DNA of 64,000 bases, taken from the NCBI RefSeq assembly GCF_031769195.1, contig NZ_JAVHNP010000002.1, forward strand, positions 62,001 to 126,000, in the 5' to 3' direction. This document shows positions 8,260 through 16,797 of this stretch, in pieces. The position numbers and the translations under genes are program-made. The first letter of the stretch is position 1. Each line of letters opens with the position of its first letter. The DNA is from Vreelandella sp031769195 (GTDB lineage: Bacteria > Pseudomonadota > Gammaproteobacteria > Pseudomonadales > Halomonadaceae). Under the pieces are notes generated by a model. It was not told where the DNA came from and made no database searches. It saw nothing but the letters and a program-made list of their open reading frames with translations.

Positions 8260-9783
8260 ATGATGTTAACTGGGAAATTATTAATCGGACAACAGATGGT
8301 CAGTGGTCGGGAGGGGAGCGTTCAGGCAATTAACCCAATGGACGATCAGGTACTAAAGCCTGTTTACCGTGGTGCTAGCCTTAGCGAAGTCCAACTGGCA
8401 TGTGAACTGGCAGATGACGCCTTTAATACTTATCGTGCGACGTCTCCAGAGACGAGAGCCAATTTTCTGGAAGCTATCGCAGAAGAGGTAGAAGCATTGG
8501 ATGCTGCCCTTGTTGAGAGGGCTATGCTGGAAAGCGGTCTTCCCCAGGCGCGCCTGGAAGGTGAAAAAGGGAGAACCTGTGGTCAGTTGCGGTTATTTGC
8601 CGATGTACTCCGTCGTGGTGAGTGGCAGGATGTGCGTTTAGATCCCGCAATGCCAGAACGTAACCCGATGCCGCGCCCTGAGCTGCGTCAACGACGCATT
8701 GCGATAGGACCGGTAGCTGTTTTCGGTGCTAGTAACTTTCCGTTGGCTTTTAGTGTGGCTGGTGGTGATACCGCATCGGCACTGGCGGCTGGCTGCCCGG
8801 TCGTAGTCAAGGCACACTCAGCGCATCCGGGCACCTCTGAACTTGTCGGCCAAGCCATCCAAAGGGCAGTGGCACGATGTGGATTACCGGAAGGTGTCTT
8901 TTCATTGCTGTATGGCGTAGGCAATGAAGTGGGGCAGGCGCTGGTATCCGATCCGCGCATACAGGCGGTTGGTTTTACTGGCTCGCGTGCTGGTGGTTTG
9001 GCGCTGATCTCAACGGCACAGCAAAGGCCACAGCCAGTTCCAGTTTATGCTGAAATGAGCTCCATCAATCCCGTATTGCTGCTGCCTGCTGCTCTGTTGA
9101 CACGAACAAGTGAATTAGCCGCTGGTTTTGTCGCTTCTTTAACTCTGGGAGCTGGGCAGTTTTGTACTAACCCTGGCTTGTTGCTTGCAGTCAAAAGTAA
9201 GGCGTTGGAGGATTTTATTGAACAAGCCAAAAAACATGTTGAGGCGAGTAGCTCTCAAACAATGTTGACGCCTGGTATCTATTCTGCCTATCAGCACGGG
9301 GTGGACAACTTGGCACGCCACTCCGAACTGGTGGCGCAGGGCGAAGCGCCTGAAGGGCCTAACCGTTGCCGCAGTGCGTTATTTAGAACGACGGCTGAAG
9401 TATTTATGGAGACAAAGGAACTCCATCAGGAGGTGTTTGGTTCTGCTGCCTTAGTTGTTGAGTGCGGCGACCAGGCAGAATTACAGGGTATTCTCAGCTG
9501 CTTAGAAGGGCAATTAACGATCACTTTACAGATTGAAGGAGAGGAGGATCTGGAGCTTGTTCGTCCCTGCTTGCCTATGCTTGAGCGTAAAGCTGGCAGG
9601 TTACTGGTCAATGGATGGCCAACAGGCGTAGAAGTGTGTGACGCCATGGTTCATGGTGGGCCATTCCCTGCTACGTCGGATACACGCACCACTTCTGTGG
9701 GTAGTGCGGCTATTGAGCGCTTTCTGCGCCCTGTTTGTTACCAGAATTTCCCCGCTAGCTTGCTTCCTCAAACGTTTGCGTAA
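8260..9783 (+). CDS. Aldehyde dehydrogenase, probable alpha-ketoglutarate semialdehyde (2,5-dioxovalerate) dehydrogenase
   Basis: A 507-residue aldehyde dehydrogenase. Catalytic Cys302 is in GAGQFCTNPG and the general-base Glu265 in YAEMSSINP; GASNFPLAFSVAGGDTASALAAGCP is characteristic of the alpha-ketoglutarate semialdehyde dehydrogenase group, which makes 2-oxoglutarate at the end of non-phosphorylative pentose and hexarate pathways. TAAGGAG at 8247-8253 positions the ATG at 8260; a second ATG at 8263 is also possible. It is the last gene of the TRAP operon and is followed by a terminator-like hairpin. The dehydratase that would feed it is not in this window, so its link with the uronate enzymes is through the shared cluster only. 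Confidence 0.85.
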   Translation: MMLTGKLLIGQQMVSGREGSVQAINPMDDQVLKPVYRGASLSEVQLACELADDAFNTYRATSPETRANFLEAIAEEVEALDAALVERAMLESGLPQARLEGEKGRTCGQLRLFADVLRRGEWQDVRLDPAMPERNPMPRPELRQRRIAIGPVAVFGASNFPLAFSVAGGDTASALAAGCPVVVKAHSAHPGTSELVGQAIQRAVARCGLPEGVFSLLYGVGNEVGQALVSDPRIQAVGFTGSRAGGLALISTAQQRPQPVPVYAEMSSINPVLLLPAALLTRTSELAAGFVASLTLGAGQFCTNPGLLLAVKSKALEDFIEQAKKHVEASSSQTMLTPGIYSAYQHGVDNLARHSELVAQGEAPEGPNRCRSALFRTTAEVFMETKELHQEVFGSAALVVECGDQAELQGILSCLEGQLTITLQIEGEEDLELVRPCLPMLERKAGRLLVNGWPTGVEVCDAMVHGGPFPATSDTRTTSVGSAAIERFLRPVCYQNFPASLLPQTFA

Positions 9784-9819
9784 TGTCAGGGGGAGGCGTT
9801 TCGCAACGCTCCCCTGACA
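9784..9819 (+). terminator. Terminator-like hairpin closing the sugar-acid cluster
   Basis: TGTCAGGGG...GCGTT pairs with AACGCTCCCCTGACA around a short TCGC loop, with one or two bulged bases. It starts directly after the aldehyde dehydrogenase stop. No strong U-run follows, so termination may be partial or Rho-assisted. Confidence 0.6.
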
Positions 9820-9914
9820 CTTGGTGACTTTACCTACCGACGGCGTAACTAAACATAGCTATGATATGCAGTGGTTATTGAACATTTCTACGCTCGTTTG
9901 ACGAGGTGAGTGAA

Positions 9915-10643
9915 ATGACAAGCAATGGTCGTAACGTGGCGATGTTAGGCAGCGCTTTATTACTGGGCGGACTGTTAGCGCTGGGCTTGGTATGGAGCGG
10001 CAGCTACGTTAAAAGCGCGGCGGAGGTATGGCAGCAGTCGTCACGTAGCGTGACAGTGCGTGGCCTGGCCGAGCGGCAAGTGGAAGCAGACATGGTGCTG
10101 TGGCCGCTAAACTACTCGGTGAGCGCTAATTCCCTCACGGAGCTTGAACAGCAGCTCTCTCAGCATGAGCAGCTTATTCGTCGGTTTTTAGAGTCACGTG
10201 ACTTTGATGCCGGGCAGATTAGCGTGACACCGCCGCGTATTACTGACCAGTTCAGTAATACCTACGGGGGAGAGCGGCCCGACGAGCGCTACCGCGCCGA
10301 GGCCACGCTGCTACTGCGCACCGATAACGTGAGTGGGGTGATCGCTGCGGTGCCGGAAGCCACCGCGTTGGTGCGTCAAGGTGTGCTGCTATCGCCTAGT
10401 TACGAGTACCGCACCGAGTTTTTATTCACGGGGCTGGATGCCATTAAGCCGGATATGATTGCAGAAGCCACCGCCGATGCACGCAACGCCGCACAGCAGT
10501 TCGCTGAAGATTCGGGTAGCGGCGTTGGGGGCATTCGCCAGGCCACTCAGGGCTATTTCTCCATTGATGACTTGGATAGCTATACGCCCCATATCAAGCG
10601 TATTCGGGTAGTCACCACGATTGACTATGCGCTTGAGGATTAA
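9915..10643 (+). CDS. SIMPL domain (DUF541) envelope protein
   Basis: A 242-residue protein with an N-terminal hydrophobic segment (about residues 10-30) that can be a signal anchor, followed by a SIMPL/DUF541 domain beginning at SVTVRGLAERQVEADMVLWP and ending near RVVTTIDYALED. SIMPL proteins are periplasmic or surface-exposed; the E. coli member YggE is linked to oxidative stress, but no biochemical role is established. GAGGTG at 9904-9909 sits five bases before ATG 9915; an upstream in-frame GTG at 9906 overlaps that ribosome site and is less likely. It stands alone, convergent with greB. Confidence 0.85.
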   Translation: MTSNGRNVAMLGSALLLGGLLALGLVWSGSYVKSAAEVWQQSSRSVTVRGLAERQVEADMVLWPLNYSVSANSLTELEQQLSQHEQLIRRFLESRDFDAGQISVTPPRITDQFSNTYGGERPDERYRAEATLLLRTDNVSGVIAAVPEATALVRQGVLLSPSYEYRTEFLFTGLDAIKPDMIAEATADARNAAQQFAEDSGSGVGGIRQATQGYFSIDDLDSYTPHIKRIRVVTTIDYALED

Positions 10644-10692
10644 CAGAAAGCTTACCCTATCAGTGCCGCTATAGGAGTCGTGTCTCACCTCA

Positions 10693-11232
10693 CTAGGTGG
10701 CGGATTTTCCATAATGTATGGACGTCACGGTGTAAAACGTATCGCCATTAGGCGTCAGCACCGTGACCTCGTCGTCGACTTCTTTGCCCAGCAGTGCCTT
10801 CGCCATCGGGGCATCAATGCTGATCCAGCGTTTTTGAGTGTCCAGCTCATCGTGGCCCACGATGCGAATACTCAGCGCTTCTCCCTCTTCATCTTCCAAG
10901 CTGACATACGCACCAAAAAAGATTTTATCGGTGTTCGCAGGCAGGCGATCCACCACCTGTAGCTCATCCAGGCGTTTGGTTAAGTAGCGGATGCGCGCAA
11001 TGACTCGGTTGAGCTCTTTCTTGTTGTAGGTGTAATCGGCGTTTTCGCTGCGGTCGCCAAGGGCGGCGGCTTCACCTACTTTTGCGGAAAGCTCTGGGCG
11101 TTTTACCCGCGAGAGATGATCCAAAATGCCCCGTAGCCGCGAGGCGCCTTCTGCGGTAATCAAATTGCTTTTGGGTGCTTGGCGTGGATCTTTAGCCGGA
11201 TCCCGCCAGCGGGTCATGTTGCGACCTTTCAT
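10693..11232 (-). CDS. greB: Transcription elongation factor GreB
   Basis: A 179-residue Gre factor (174 if translation starts at the internal ATG at 11217, giving MTRWRDPA). The N-terminal coiled coil carries the acidic tip GDRSENADYTYNK, whose Asp/Glu residues reach into the RNA polymerase secondary channel to stimulate cleavage of backtracked RNA. The C-terminal globular domain includes GHDELDTQKRWISIDAPMAK, typical of GreB rather than GreA. AGGAG lies 11 bases before the outer ATG, so both starts are plausible. The gene is monocistronic, divergent from the TPR protein gene across a 185-base gap that must hold both promoters. Confidence 0.95.
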   Translation of the reverse strand: MKGRNMTRWRDPAKDPRQAPKSNLITAEGASRLRGILDHLSRVKRPELSAKVGEAAALGDRSENADYTYNKKELNRVIARIRYLTKRLDELQVVDRLPANTDKIFFGAYVSLEDEEGEALSIRIVGHDELDTQKRWISIDAPMAKALLGKEVDDEVTVLTPNGDTFYTVTSIHYGKSAT

Positions 11233-11417
11233 GGACGAATGCTCTCCTAGGGGGCTTTCCTACAAGGTCTCAAGCTTACGCTACCGAAGGGATAGATAAC
11301 AAAGATGTGATTCTCTGGCGAATCATTCAAACGTTCGTTACATTGTCTAGGTGAGCTGATATTTGGCTTCATAAGATTTACAGCCACAGCCGTACAACAA
11401 CAAACCTGGAGTGTTCT

Positions 11418-12062
11418 ATGCGCGCTATTCCGTTGTCTCGTTTATTGGTGGCTGCCGCCCTGGGCAGCACGCTGGCCTTTGCATCCCTCAACGCTGTGGC
11501 GTTTGAAGGAGATATCTTTTCGCTGAAAAATCGTTGGGAAAACACGGTAACGCAGATGCCGGCCAACCAGCGAGAAGAGACGCTTAAAGCGCTCGCCAGC
11601 GAAGCCGAGCAGCTTGCCAGCCAGTACCCTAATGAAGCCGAGGTGCTGATTTGGCAGGGTATTGTATTGGCTTCATACGCCCGCGAACGCGGCGGCTTAG
11701 GTGCCCTTGGCACCGCCGGTGATGCTCGCGATGCCTTAGAGCGTGCGGTCGAGCTTGACCCCACGGGTGGCAATGGCTCGGCCTACGTGACGCTGGGTGC
11801 GCTCTATGACCGTGCCCCAGGTCGCCCATTGGGTTTTGGTAATAGCGATACCGCCGAGCGCATGTTCCAACGGGCACTGGAGATTCGTCCTGATGGCATT
11901 GATGTGAACTACTACTACGCGGCGTTCCTTAAAGAAGAAGGCAACAACCAAGCAGCGCGGGAGCACGCTCAGCGCGCGGTAAATGGCACGGCACGCGAGA
12001 ACCGCCAAGTGTCAGACGAGGCTCTGCGTCGCGATGCGCAGGCGCTACTCGGCCAGCTTTAA
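11418..12062 (+). CDS. Periplasmic TPR-repeat protein, function unknown
   Basis: A 214-residue secreted protein. Residues 1-28 form a Sec signal peptide with likely cleavage at NAVA|FEG. The mature part contains TPR-like helical repeats: about 55-75 (LASQYPNEAEVLIWQGIVLA), 95-125 (ARDALERAVELDPTGGNGSAYVTLG) and 140-185 (AERMFQRALEIRPDGIDVNYYYA). TPRs mediate protein contacts, so a scaffold or chaperone-like role in the periplasm is possible. It lies in front of nudF-yqiB-cpdA, the position tolC occupies in E. coli, but is not related to TolC. A GGAG site precedes the ATG. Confidence 0.8.
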   Translation: MRAIPLSRLLVAAALGSTLAFASLNAVAFEGDIFSLKNRWENTVTQMPANQREETLKALASEAEQLASQYPNEAEVLIWQGIVLASYARERGGLGALGTAGDARDALERAVELDPTGGNGSAYVTLGALYDRAPGRPLGFGNSDTAERMFQRALEIRPDGIDVNYYYAAFLKEEGNNQAAREHAQRAVNGTARENRQVSDEALRRDAQALLGQL

Positions 12063-12080
12063 GGCAGCGCTGCGCTGCCT
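12062..12080 (+). terminator. Short GC hairpin after the TPR protein gene
   Basis: AGGCAGCG-CTG-CGCTGCCT forms an eight-bp stem starting at the stop codon of the TPR protein gene. No U-run follows; it may be a weak or Rho-linked end point. Confidence 0.4.
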
Positions 12081-12120
12081 CATAGCGTGATATCCCGCGG
12101 TTAATCACCGCATTGGCATT

Positions 12121-12163
12121 CCCGGTGGTCAGCATTGATAATAGTACGATTGTTATCACCGGG
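12121..12163 (+). promoter_or_regulatory. Inverted repeats overlapping the nudF ribosome site
   Basis: CCCGGTG (12121-12127) can pair with CACCGGG (12157-12163), and inside it TGATAA (12136-12141) mirrors TTATCA (12153-12158). The right arm overlaps the GGGAG ribosome site of nudF. It could mask the ribosome site in RNA, end upstream transcription, or in DNA act as an operator. Confidence 0.35.
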
Positions 12164-12171
12164 AGTGTCTT

Positions 12172-12822
12172 ATGGGCCCTACGCTTGGTCGTGATGATGT
12201 TGAACTCATCCAACGCGACACCCTCTACCAAGGCTTCTTTCGGCTAGAAGCACTCGAGCTGCGCCATCGGCTGTTTGAAGGTGGTTGGAGTGCTACCATG
12301 CGCCGAGAAGTACATAACCGCTTTGATGCGGTGGGCGTGCTGCTTTACGACCCCCACCGTGATGCCCTGGTGCTGATTGAACAGTTTCGCGCCGGTGCCA
12401 TCGATGACCCCACTTCCCCCTGGAAATTAGAGCTTGTGGCAGGCCTTGCGGATAAAGACGAGTCGCTGGAGGACGTGGCCCGTCGAGAAGCCATGGAGGA
12501 AGCGGGCTGCCAAGTGGGGCAGTTAACCAAACTGCATACCTACTACCCAAGCCCCGGTGCCTGCAACGAACGTGTCACGCTCTTTTGTGGGCTAGTGGAC
12601 ACCCAAGGTTTAGGCGGTGTGTATGGCGTAGAAGATGAGCACGAAGACATTCGCGTGCATATTGTAACGTTTACTAACGCCTGGGAACTCCTAGAGCAAG
12701 GAAGGCTCGATAACGCCATGTGTTTGATTGGGCTGCATTGGTTGGCCGGGCAGCGGGCATCGCTGCGCGCGGGCTCCCAGCGGGCAGTGCTTTCTCATAC
12801 CGACGCCAAGCGAACCGAGTAA
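12172..12822 (+). CDS. nudF: ADP-ribose pyrophosphatase (Nudix)
   Basis: A 216-residue Nudix hydrolase. The Nudix box spans residues 91-113 (GLADKDES...REAMEEAGC), matching Gx5Ex7REUxEExGU, and provides the metal-binding glutamates. The preceding segment KLELVAG and the following YYPSPGACNERVTLF are typical of the NudF/TrgB ADP-ribose pyrophosphatases, which cleave ADP-ribose to AMP and ribose 5-phosphate. It starts the conserved gammaproteobacterial string nudF-yqiB-cpdA. A GGGAG ribosome site lies upstream, inside an inverted repeat. Confidence 0.93.
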   Translation: MGPTLGRDDVELIQRDTLYQGFFRLEALELRHRLFEGGWSATMRREVHNRFDAVGVLLYDPHRDALVLIEQFRAGAIDDPTSPWKLELVAGLADKDESLEDVARREAMEEAGCQVGQLTKLHTYYPSPGACNERVTLFCGLVDTQGLGGVYGVEDEHEDIRVHIVTFTNAWELLEQGRLDNAMCLIGLHWLAGQRASLRAGSQRAVLSHTDAKRTE

Positions 12823-12831
12823 GGAGCCATC

Positions 12832-13278
12832 ATGGCAAGAACCGCCTATGTCACCGATTTAAAAACCCTGCAGGGGGAATGCAGCGCGAACTATCTGCGT
12901 CTTCTGCGCTTAGTAGGGGATATGGAGAGCGGTCAGCGTCGTGATATCGCCCTGCGCAGCGATCATCAGCACTTTGGTGACCTGCATTTGGCGATCTTGC
13001 AAGAAGCGCCCTATACCACCCTGGTGGAAGTGACCCAGAGTGGTCCGCTGGATGCGGTGATTGAAGGCCCGCGTATGCGTGTGCATCTTTACCACGATGT
13101 GCGCATGGCAGAAGTCATCGATTTTCAGCGCGAGCGTCATTTTAGTGGCCGCTACCGCTACCCCAATGCCCGCATGCACCAGCCAGATGAGAAGTTGCAG
13201 CTTAACTGCTTCTTGGGCGAGTGGTTGGCCCATGGGCTGGCGCACGGCCATGCCGTGGATATGCCTGAGTTACGTTAA
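12832..13278 (+). CDS. DUF1249 family protein (YqiB-like)
   Basis: A 148-residue soluble protein of the DUF1249/YqiB family, whose biochemical role is unknown. Visible family features are the DMESGQRRDIALRSDHQHFGDLHLAI region near the N-terminus, a central YTTLVEVTQ segment, and the HDVRMAEVIDFQRERHFSG and PNARMHQPDEK blocks near the C-terminus. It begins nine bases after nudF with an AAGGAG ribosome site and precedes cpdA, the same order as in E. coli, so it is part of the nudF operon. Confidence 0.88.
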   Translation: MARTAYVTDLKTLQGECSANYLRLLRLVGDMESGQRRDIALRSDHQHFGDLHLAILQEAPYTTLVEVTQSGPLDAVIEGPRMRVHLYHDVRMAEVIDFQRERHFSGRYRYPNARMHQPDEKLQLNCFLGEWLAHGLAHGHAVDMPELR

Positions 13279-13361
13279 ACGCGCTGTGTTCATGATGTTC
13301 AGTGAGTCATGTGTTATTCGTCATGGAACAGCCATCACATAAGGTTAATGGAGCAAGGTGG

Positions 13362-14096
13362 ATGCGGCTTATCCAAATTACCGATTCACACTTACATGCT
13401 GATAAGCAGGCGCGCTCCCGAGCTGGGGTGCCCTGGCGGCAGTTTCAGCAGGTGTTAGAGGCTGTAATAGCGGAGCGCCCGGATGTGGTTGTGTTCACGG
13501 GGGACGTTAGCCAGGATGAGACCGCTGCCTCCTACGCTCAGGCCTGCGAAGCGCTCTCGGCGCTGCCGTGCCCATGGTTCTGGATGGCGGGCAACCACGA
13601 CCAGCAAGAGCTCATGGCCGCAGAGCATCCGCTGCTTAACGAAGTGGACCTAGCGCAGTGGCGTTTACTGCTACTGGACACCCAGGTGGCGGGCAAGCCC
13701 CATGGTGAGCTCGGTAGCGATGCGCTCGGCGCGTTAGCGCAGCAGTTGGAAGATGACGACCGCCCAACGATGATTGCCATGCATCACCCGCCAGTGGATG
13801 TGGGTGCCGCCTGGATGGATGCCATTGGCCTGCAGGATCGAGACGCCTTTTGGCAGCTACTCAGTGCCTACCCGCAGGTGAAAATAATCCTGTTTGGCCA
13901 TGCCCATCAAGCCTATGCCCAGCATCATCAGGCAGCGGGTACCGATATCGGCGTTTACGGCTGCCCGGCCATGGCGGATCAGTTTTTACCGGGAGCCGAG
14001 GCGTTTGCCATTGATGAAGCCTCGCGCCCGGGCTATCGCGTGGTCGATATTCACGGCCAAGAGTGGCAGACCTGGGTTGAGCGGGTGGAGGTATAG
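13362..14096 (+). CDS. cpdA: 3',5'-cyclic-AMP phosphodiesterase
   Basis: A 244-residue calcineurin-like metallophosphoesterase. It shows all dimetal-site motifs: DSHLH (D8, H10), GDVSQDE, GNHDQ, MHHPP and FGHAHQ. The class-III phosphodiesterase CpdA hydrolyses cAMP and so tunes CRP signalling. The reading frame is open upstream to 13302, but ATG 13362 puts the first strand MRLIQITDSH at the N-terminus, as in other CpdA proteins, with GGAG at 13350-13353 as ribosome site. The gene follows yqiB as in E. coli; parE, which follows the locus there, is about 15 kb away here. Confidence 0.92.
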   Translation: MRLIQITDSHLHADKQARSRAGVPWRQFQQVLEAVIAERPDVVVFTGDVSQDETAASYAQACEALSALPCPWFWMAGNHDQQELMAAEHPLLNEVDLAQWRLLLLDTQVAGKPHGELGSDALGALAQQLEDDDRPTMIAMHHPPVDVGAAWMDAIGLQDRDAFWQLLSAYPQVKIILFGHAHQAYAQHHQAAGTDIGVYGCPAMADQFLPGAEAFAIDEASRPGYRVVDIHGQEWQTWVERVEV

Positions 14097-14113
14097 CCTG
14101 CCCGTTAGTCGCT

Positions 14114-14158
14114 AATGATATAAAAAGATAGTTATTAATTCTTTTGGGTTATTATTGA
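14114..14158 (+). promoter_or_regulatory. AT-rich block upstream of cysDN, probable promoter/CysB region
   Basis: The 191-base gap before cysD holds an abrupt A/T-rich run with several TATAAA- and TTATTA-like hexamers, unlike the flanking GC-rich DNA. Assimilatory sulfate genes of gammaproteobacteria are activated by CysB, which binds AT-rich sites just upstream of the promoter. The sequence shows the composition; CysB control is inferred from the family. Confidence 0.35.
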
Positions 14159-14287
14159 CCTAGCGTTACCCTACCCACAAATGCCCGCCTTGCGATGAAT
14201 GCGCGCTGGGCGGCAGTTCATGTTTGCACAGGCTTCCTTAAAGGCCGTCTCGATAAAAGCAAGCACCGTTTTGTGAGGGAGTAGGTA

Positions 14288-15247
14288 ATGAACCAGTTTT
14301 CTGCGCCGTCGGCGGCGTCGCAACAGGTGCCCACCGCGCCTGACGCCGCCCGCCTGACCCACCTAAAGCAGCTCGAAGCTGAATCGATCCATATTATCCG
14401 GGAGGTCGCGGCGGAGTTTCGCAACCCGGTGATGATGTACTCCATCGGTAAAGACTCTTCGGTCATGCTGCACTTGGCGCGCAAAGCGTTTTACCCCGGT
14501 ACACCGCCGTTCCCGCTGATGCACGTGGACACCACCTGGAAATTCCGTGAAATGATCGCTTTCCGCAATCGCATGGCGGAAGAGGCGGGCATGGAACTGA
14601 TCGTACACACCAATGAAGAGGGGCGAGCGGCGAACATTAACCCCTTTGATCACGGCAGTGCGAAGTACACCGATATCATGAAAACCCAGGCGCTAAAGCA
14701 GGCGCTGGATAAGCACGGCTTTGATGCCGCGTTTGGCGGTGCACGTCGTGATGAAGAAGCCTCCCGCGCCAAAGAGCGTGTTTACTCCTTCCGCGATAAG
14801 TACCATCGCTGGGACCCCAAAAATCAGCGCCCAGAGCTTTGGAACGTCTACAACGCCAAGGTCAACAAAGGCGAATCAATTCGCGTCTTCCCGCTCTCCA
14901 ACTGGACCGAGCTGGATATCTGGCAGTACATCTATCTTGAGTCGATTCCGATTGTACCGCTTTACTACTCCGCCAAACGCCCAGTGGTTGAGCGCGACGG
15001 TATGCAGATCATGGTGGATGATGACCGCCTACCGCTGGCCCCAGGCGAGGTGCCACAAGAGAAGTGGGTGCGCTTCAGAACCCTGGGCTGCTACCCGCTT
15101 ACCGGCGCGGTGGAGTCCACTGCCGCTACGCTACCGGACATTATCCAAGAGATGCTGCTGACCAAAACCAGCGAACGCAGCGGCCGCGCCATCGACCACG
15201 ATCAGGCCGGCTCCATGGAGAAGAAAAAGCGTGAGGGGTATTTCTAA
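14288..15247 (+). CDS. cysD: Sulfate adenylyltransferase subunit 2
   Basis: A 319-residue PP-loop ATP pyrophosphatase-type protein, slightly longer than E. coli CysD (302) because of a Ser/Ala-rich N-terminal extension. The PP-loop motif is YSIGKDSSVML at about residues 55-65, followed by HVDTTWKF and the FGGARRDEEASRAKER region. With CysN it adenylates sulfate to APS, the first step of sulfate assimilation, using GTP hydrolysis. GGGAG lies seven bases before the ATG. The stop and the cysN start share one base (TAATG), implying coupled translation. Confidence 0.97.
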   Translation: MNQFSAPSAASQQVPTAPDAARLTHLKQLEAESIHIIREVAAEFRNPVMMYSIGKDSSVMLHLARKAFYPGTPPFPLMHVDTTWKFREMIAFRNRMAEEAGMELIVHTNEEGRAANINPFDHGSAKYTDIMKTQALKQALDKHGFDAAFGGARRDEEASRAKERVYSFRDKYHRWDPKNQRPELWNVYNAKVNKGESIRVFPLSNWTELDIWQYIYLESIPIVPLYYSAKRPVVERDGMQIMVDDDRLPLAPGEVPQEKWVRFRTLGCYPLTGAVESTAATLPDIIQEMLLTKTSERSGRAIDHDQAGSMEKKKREGYF

Positions 15248-16692
15248 TGGCGCACCAGTCCAACTTAATTGCCGATAATATCGAGCAGTACCTGCACGAG
15301 CACGAAAACAAAGACCTGCTGCGTTTTATTACCTGCGGCAGCGTCGATGACGGTAAATCGACCCTGATCGGGCGGCTGCTTCACGACTCCAAAATGATCT
15401 TTGAAGATCAGCTGGCAGCGATTACTAAAGCCTCTAAAACCAGCGGTACGACCGGTGATACGGTTGACCTAGCGCTGCTAGTAGATGGCTTGCAGTCTGA
15501 GCGCGAACAGGGCATTACCATCGATGTGGCTTACCGCTTCTTCTCCACGGAAAAGCGTAAATTCATCATTGCTGATACCCCAGGGCATGAGCAGTACACC
15601 CGTAATATGGCCACCGGTGCGTCTACCGCAAGCCTTGCGATCATTTTGATTGATGCCCGTTACGGCGTGCAGACCCAAACCCGCCGCCACAGCTTTATTG
15701 CCGACTTATTGGGCATTCAGCACCTGGTGATTGCGGTCAATAAGATGGATTTGGTCGGCTTCTCTGAAGCGCGCTTCAACGAGATTGTGGACGAGTACCG
15801 CGCGTTCGCCACCAACCTGCAGGCCCCGGATATCCGCTTTGTACCCATGTCGGCGCTGAACGGCGATAACGTGGTAAACCCCAGCGAGCAAACGCCCTGG
15901 TATTTCGAAGGCGGTCAGCCTTATGAAGGCAAAACGCTGATTGAGCTGCTGGAAAGCGTCGAGATTAGCCGCGACCAAAACCTCACTGATCTGCGCCTGC
16001 CGGTTCAGTATGTGAACCGCCCCAACCTGGATTTTCGCGGCTACTGCGGCACGCTCTCGGCCGGTGTGCTGCGCCCAGGCCAAGCGGTTAAGGCACTGCC
16101 TTCAGGTAAAACCTCCCGCGTGGCGCGCGTGGTCACCTTTGATGGTGATTTAGACGCCGCTTACCCAGGCCAAGCGATTACCGTCACGTTAGAAGATGAG
16201 ATTGATATCTCCCGTGGCGATTGGATTGTCAGCGCGGATGCTGACATCCCGCTCTCGAACGTGTTCAGCGCCGATATCGTGTGGATGCACGAAGACGCCC
16301 TGACGCCTGGCAAGCTGTACGATATCAAGCTCGCCACACGTGATCTGGCGGGGCAGGTTAGCGCCATTGAGTATCAGATCGACGTCAACACGCTGGAAAA
16401 GCATGCCACCGATTCCCTGGGTCTCAACGCGATTGCCCGCTGTGAGGTTGAGTTAACCGCCTCTATTCCAGTAGACGACTACCGTACTAGCCCAGGCACC
16501 GGCAGCTTTATTGTGATTGACCGCCTCACCAACGTGACGGTGGGCGCGGGCATGATCCGCGGCGTCGCTAACGCCCGCGAGCAGGCAGCCACGACGGATT
16601 GGGCCGCCTTCGAGCGTGATTTGAACGCGCTGGTGCGTAAGCACTTCCCGCACTGGGAAGCGAAAGATATCGGTTCACTGTTGGGCCGCTAG
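15247..16692 (+). CDS. cysN: Sulfate adenylyltransferase subunit 1 (GTPase)
   Basis: A 481-residue translation-factor-like GTPase. G motifs are GSVDDGKS (about 32-39), DTPGHEQYTRN and NKMD. It couples GTP hydrolysis to APS formation by CysD. Length and the C-terminus show that it lacks the fused APS kinase domain found in CysNC proteins of about 630 residues, so a separate cysC must lie elsewhere. It is directly coupled to cysD and followed by a strong terminator. Confidence 0.97.
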   Translation: MAHQSNLIADNIEQYLHEHENKDLLRFITCGSVDDGKSTLIGRLLHDSKMIFEDQLAAITKASKTSGTTGDTVDLALLVDGLQSEREQGITIDVAYRFFSTEKRKFIIADTPGHEQYTRNMATGASTASLAIILIDARYGVQTQTRRHSFIADLLGIQHLVIAVNKMDLVGFSEARFNEIVDEYRAFATNLQAPDIRFVPMSALNGDNVVNPSEQTPWYFEGGQPYEGKTLIELLESVEISRDQNLTDLRLPVQYVNRPNLDFRGYCGTLSAGVLRPGQAVKALPSGKTSRVARVVTFDGDLDAAYPGQAITVTLEDEIDISRGDWIVSADADIPLSNVFSADIVWMHEDALTPGKLYDIKLATRDLAGQVSAIEYQIDVNTLEKHATDSLGLNAIARCEVELTASIPVDDYRTSPGTGSFIVIDRLTNVTVGAGMIRGVANAREQAATTDWAAFERDLNALVRKHFPHWEAKDIGSLLGR

Positions 16693-16711
16693 CGCTTATA
16701 AATAAAACAAC

Positions 16712-16744
16712 AAAAATTGACGCCGCCCTGCGGCGTCAATTTTT
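16712..16744. terminator. Rho-independent terminator after cysN
   Basis: AAAATTGACGCCG-CCCTG-CGGCGTCAATTTT forms a 13-bp perfect stem with A and T tails, typical of a strong and possibly bidirectional terminator. Confidence 0.9.
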
Positions 16745-16797
16745 AGGTAACGCTGAATCGAGACACCCAAGATCAAGACACCAAGGAGCGAGAGTCG

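Noticed and set aside
10686..10699. CACCT-CACT-AGGTG hairpin at the greB stop
   Set aside because: Only five pairs and no T-run on the minus strand; not supportable as a terminator.
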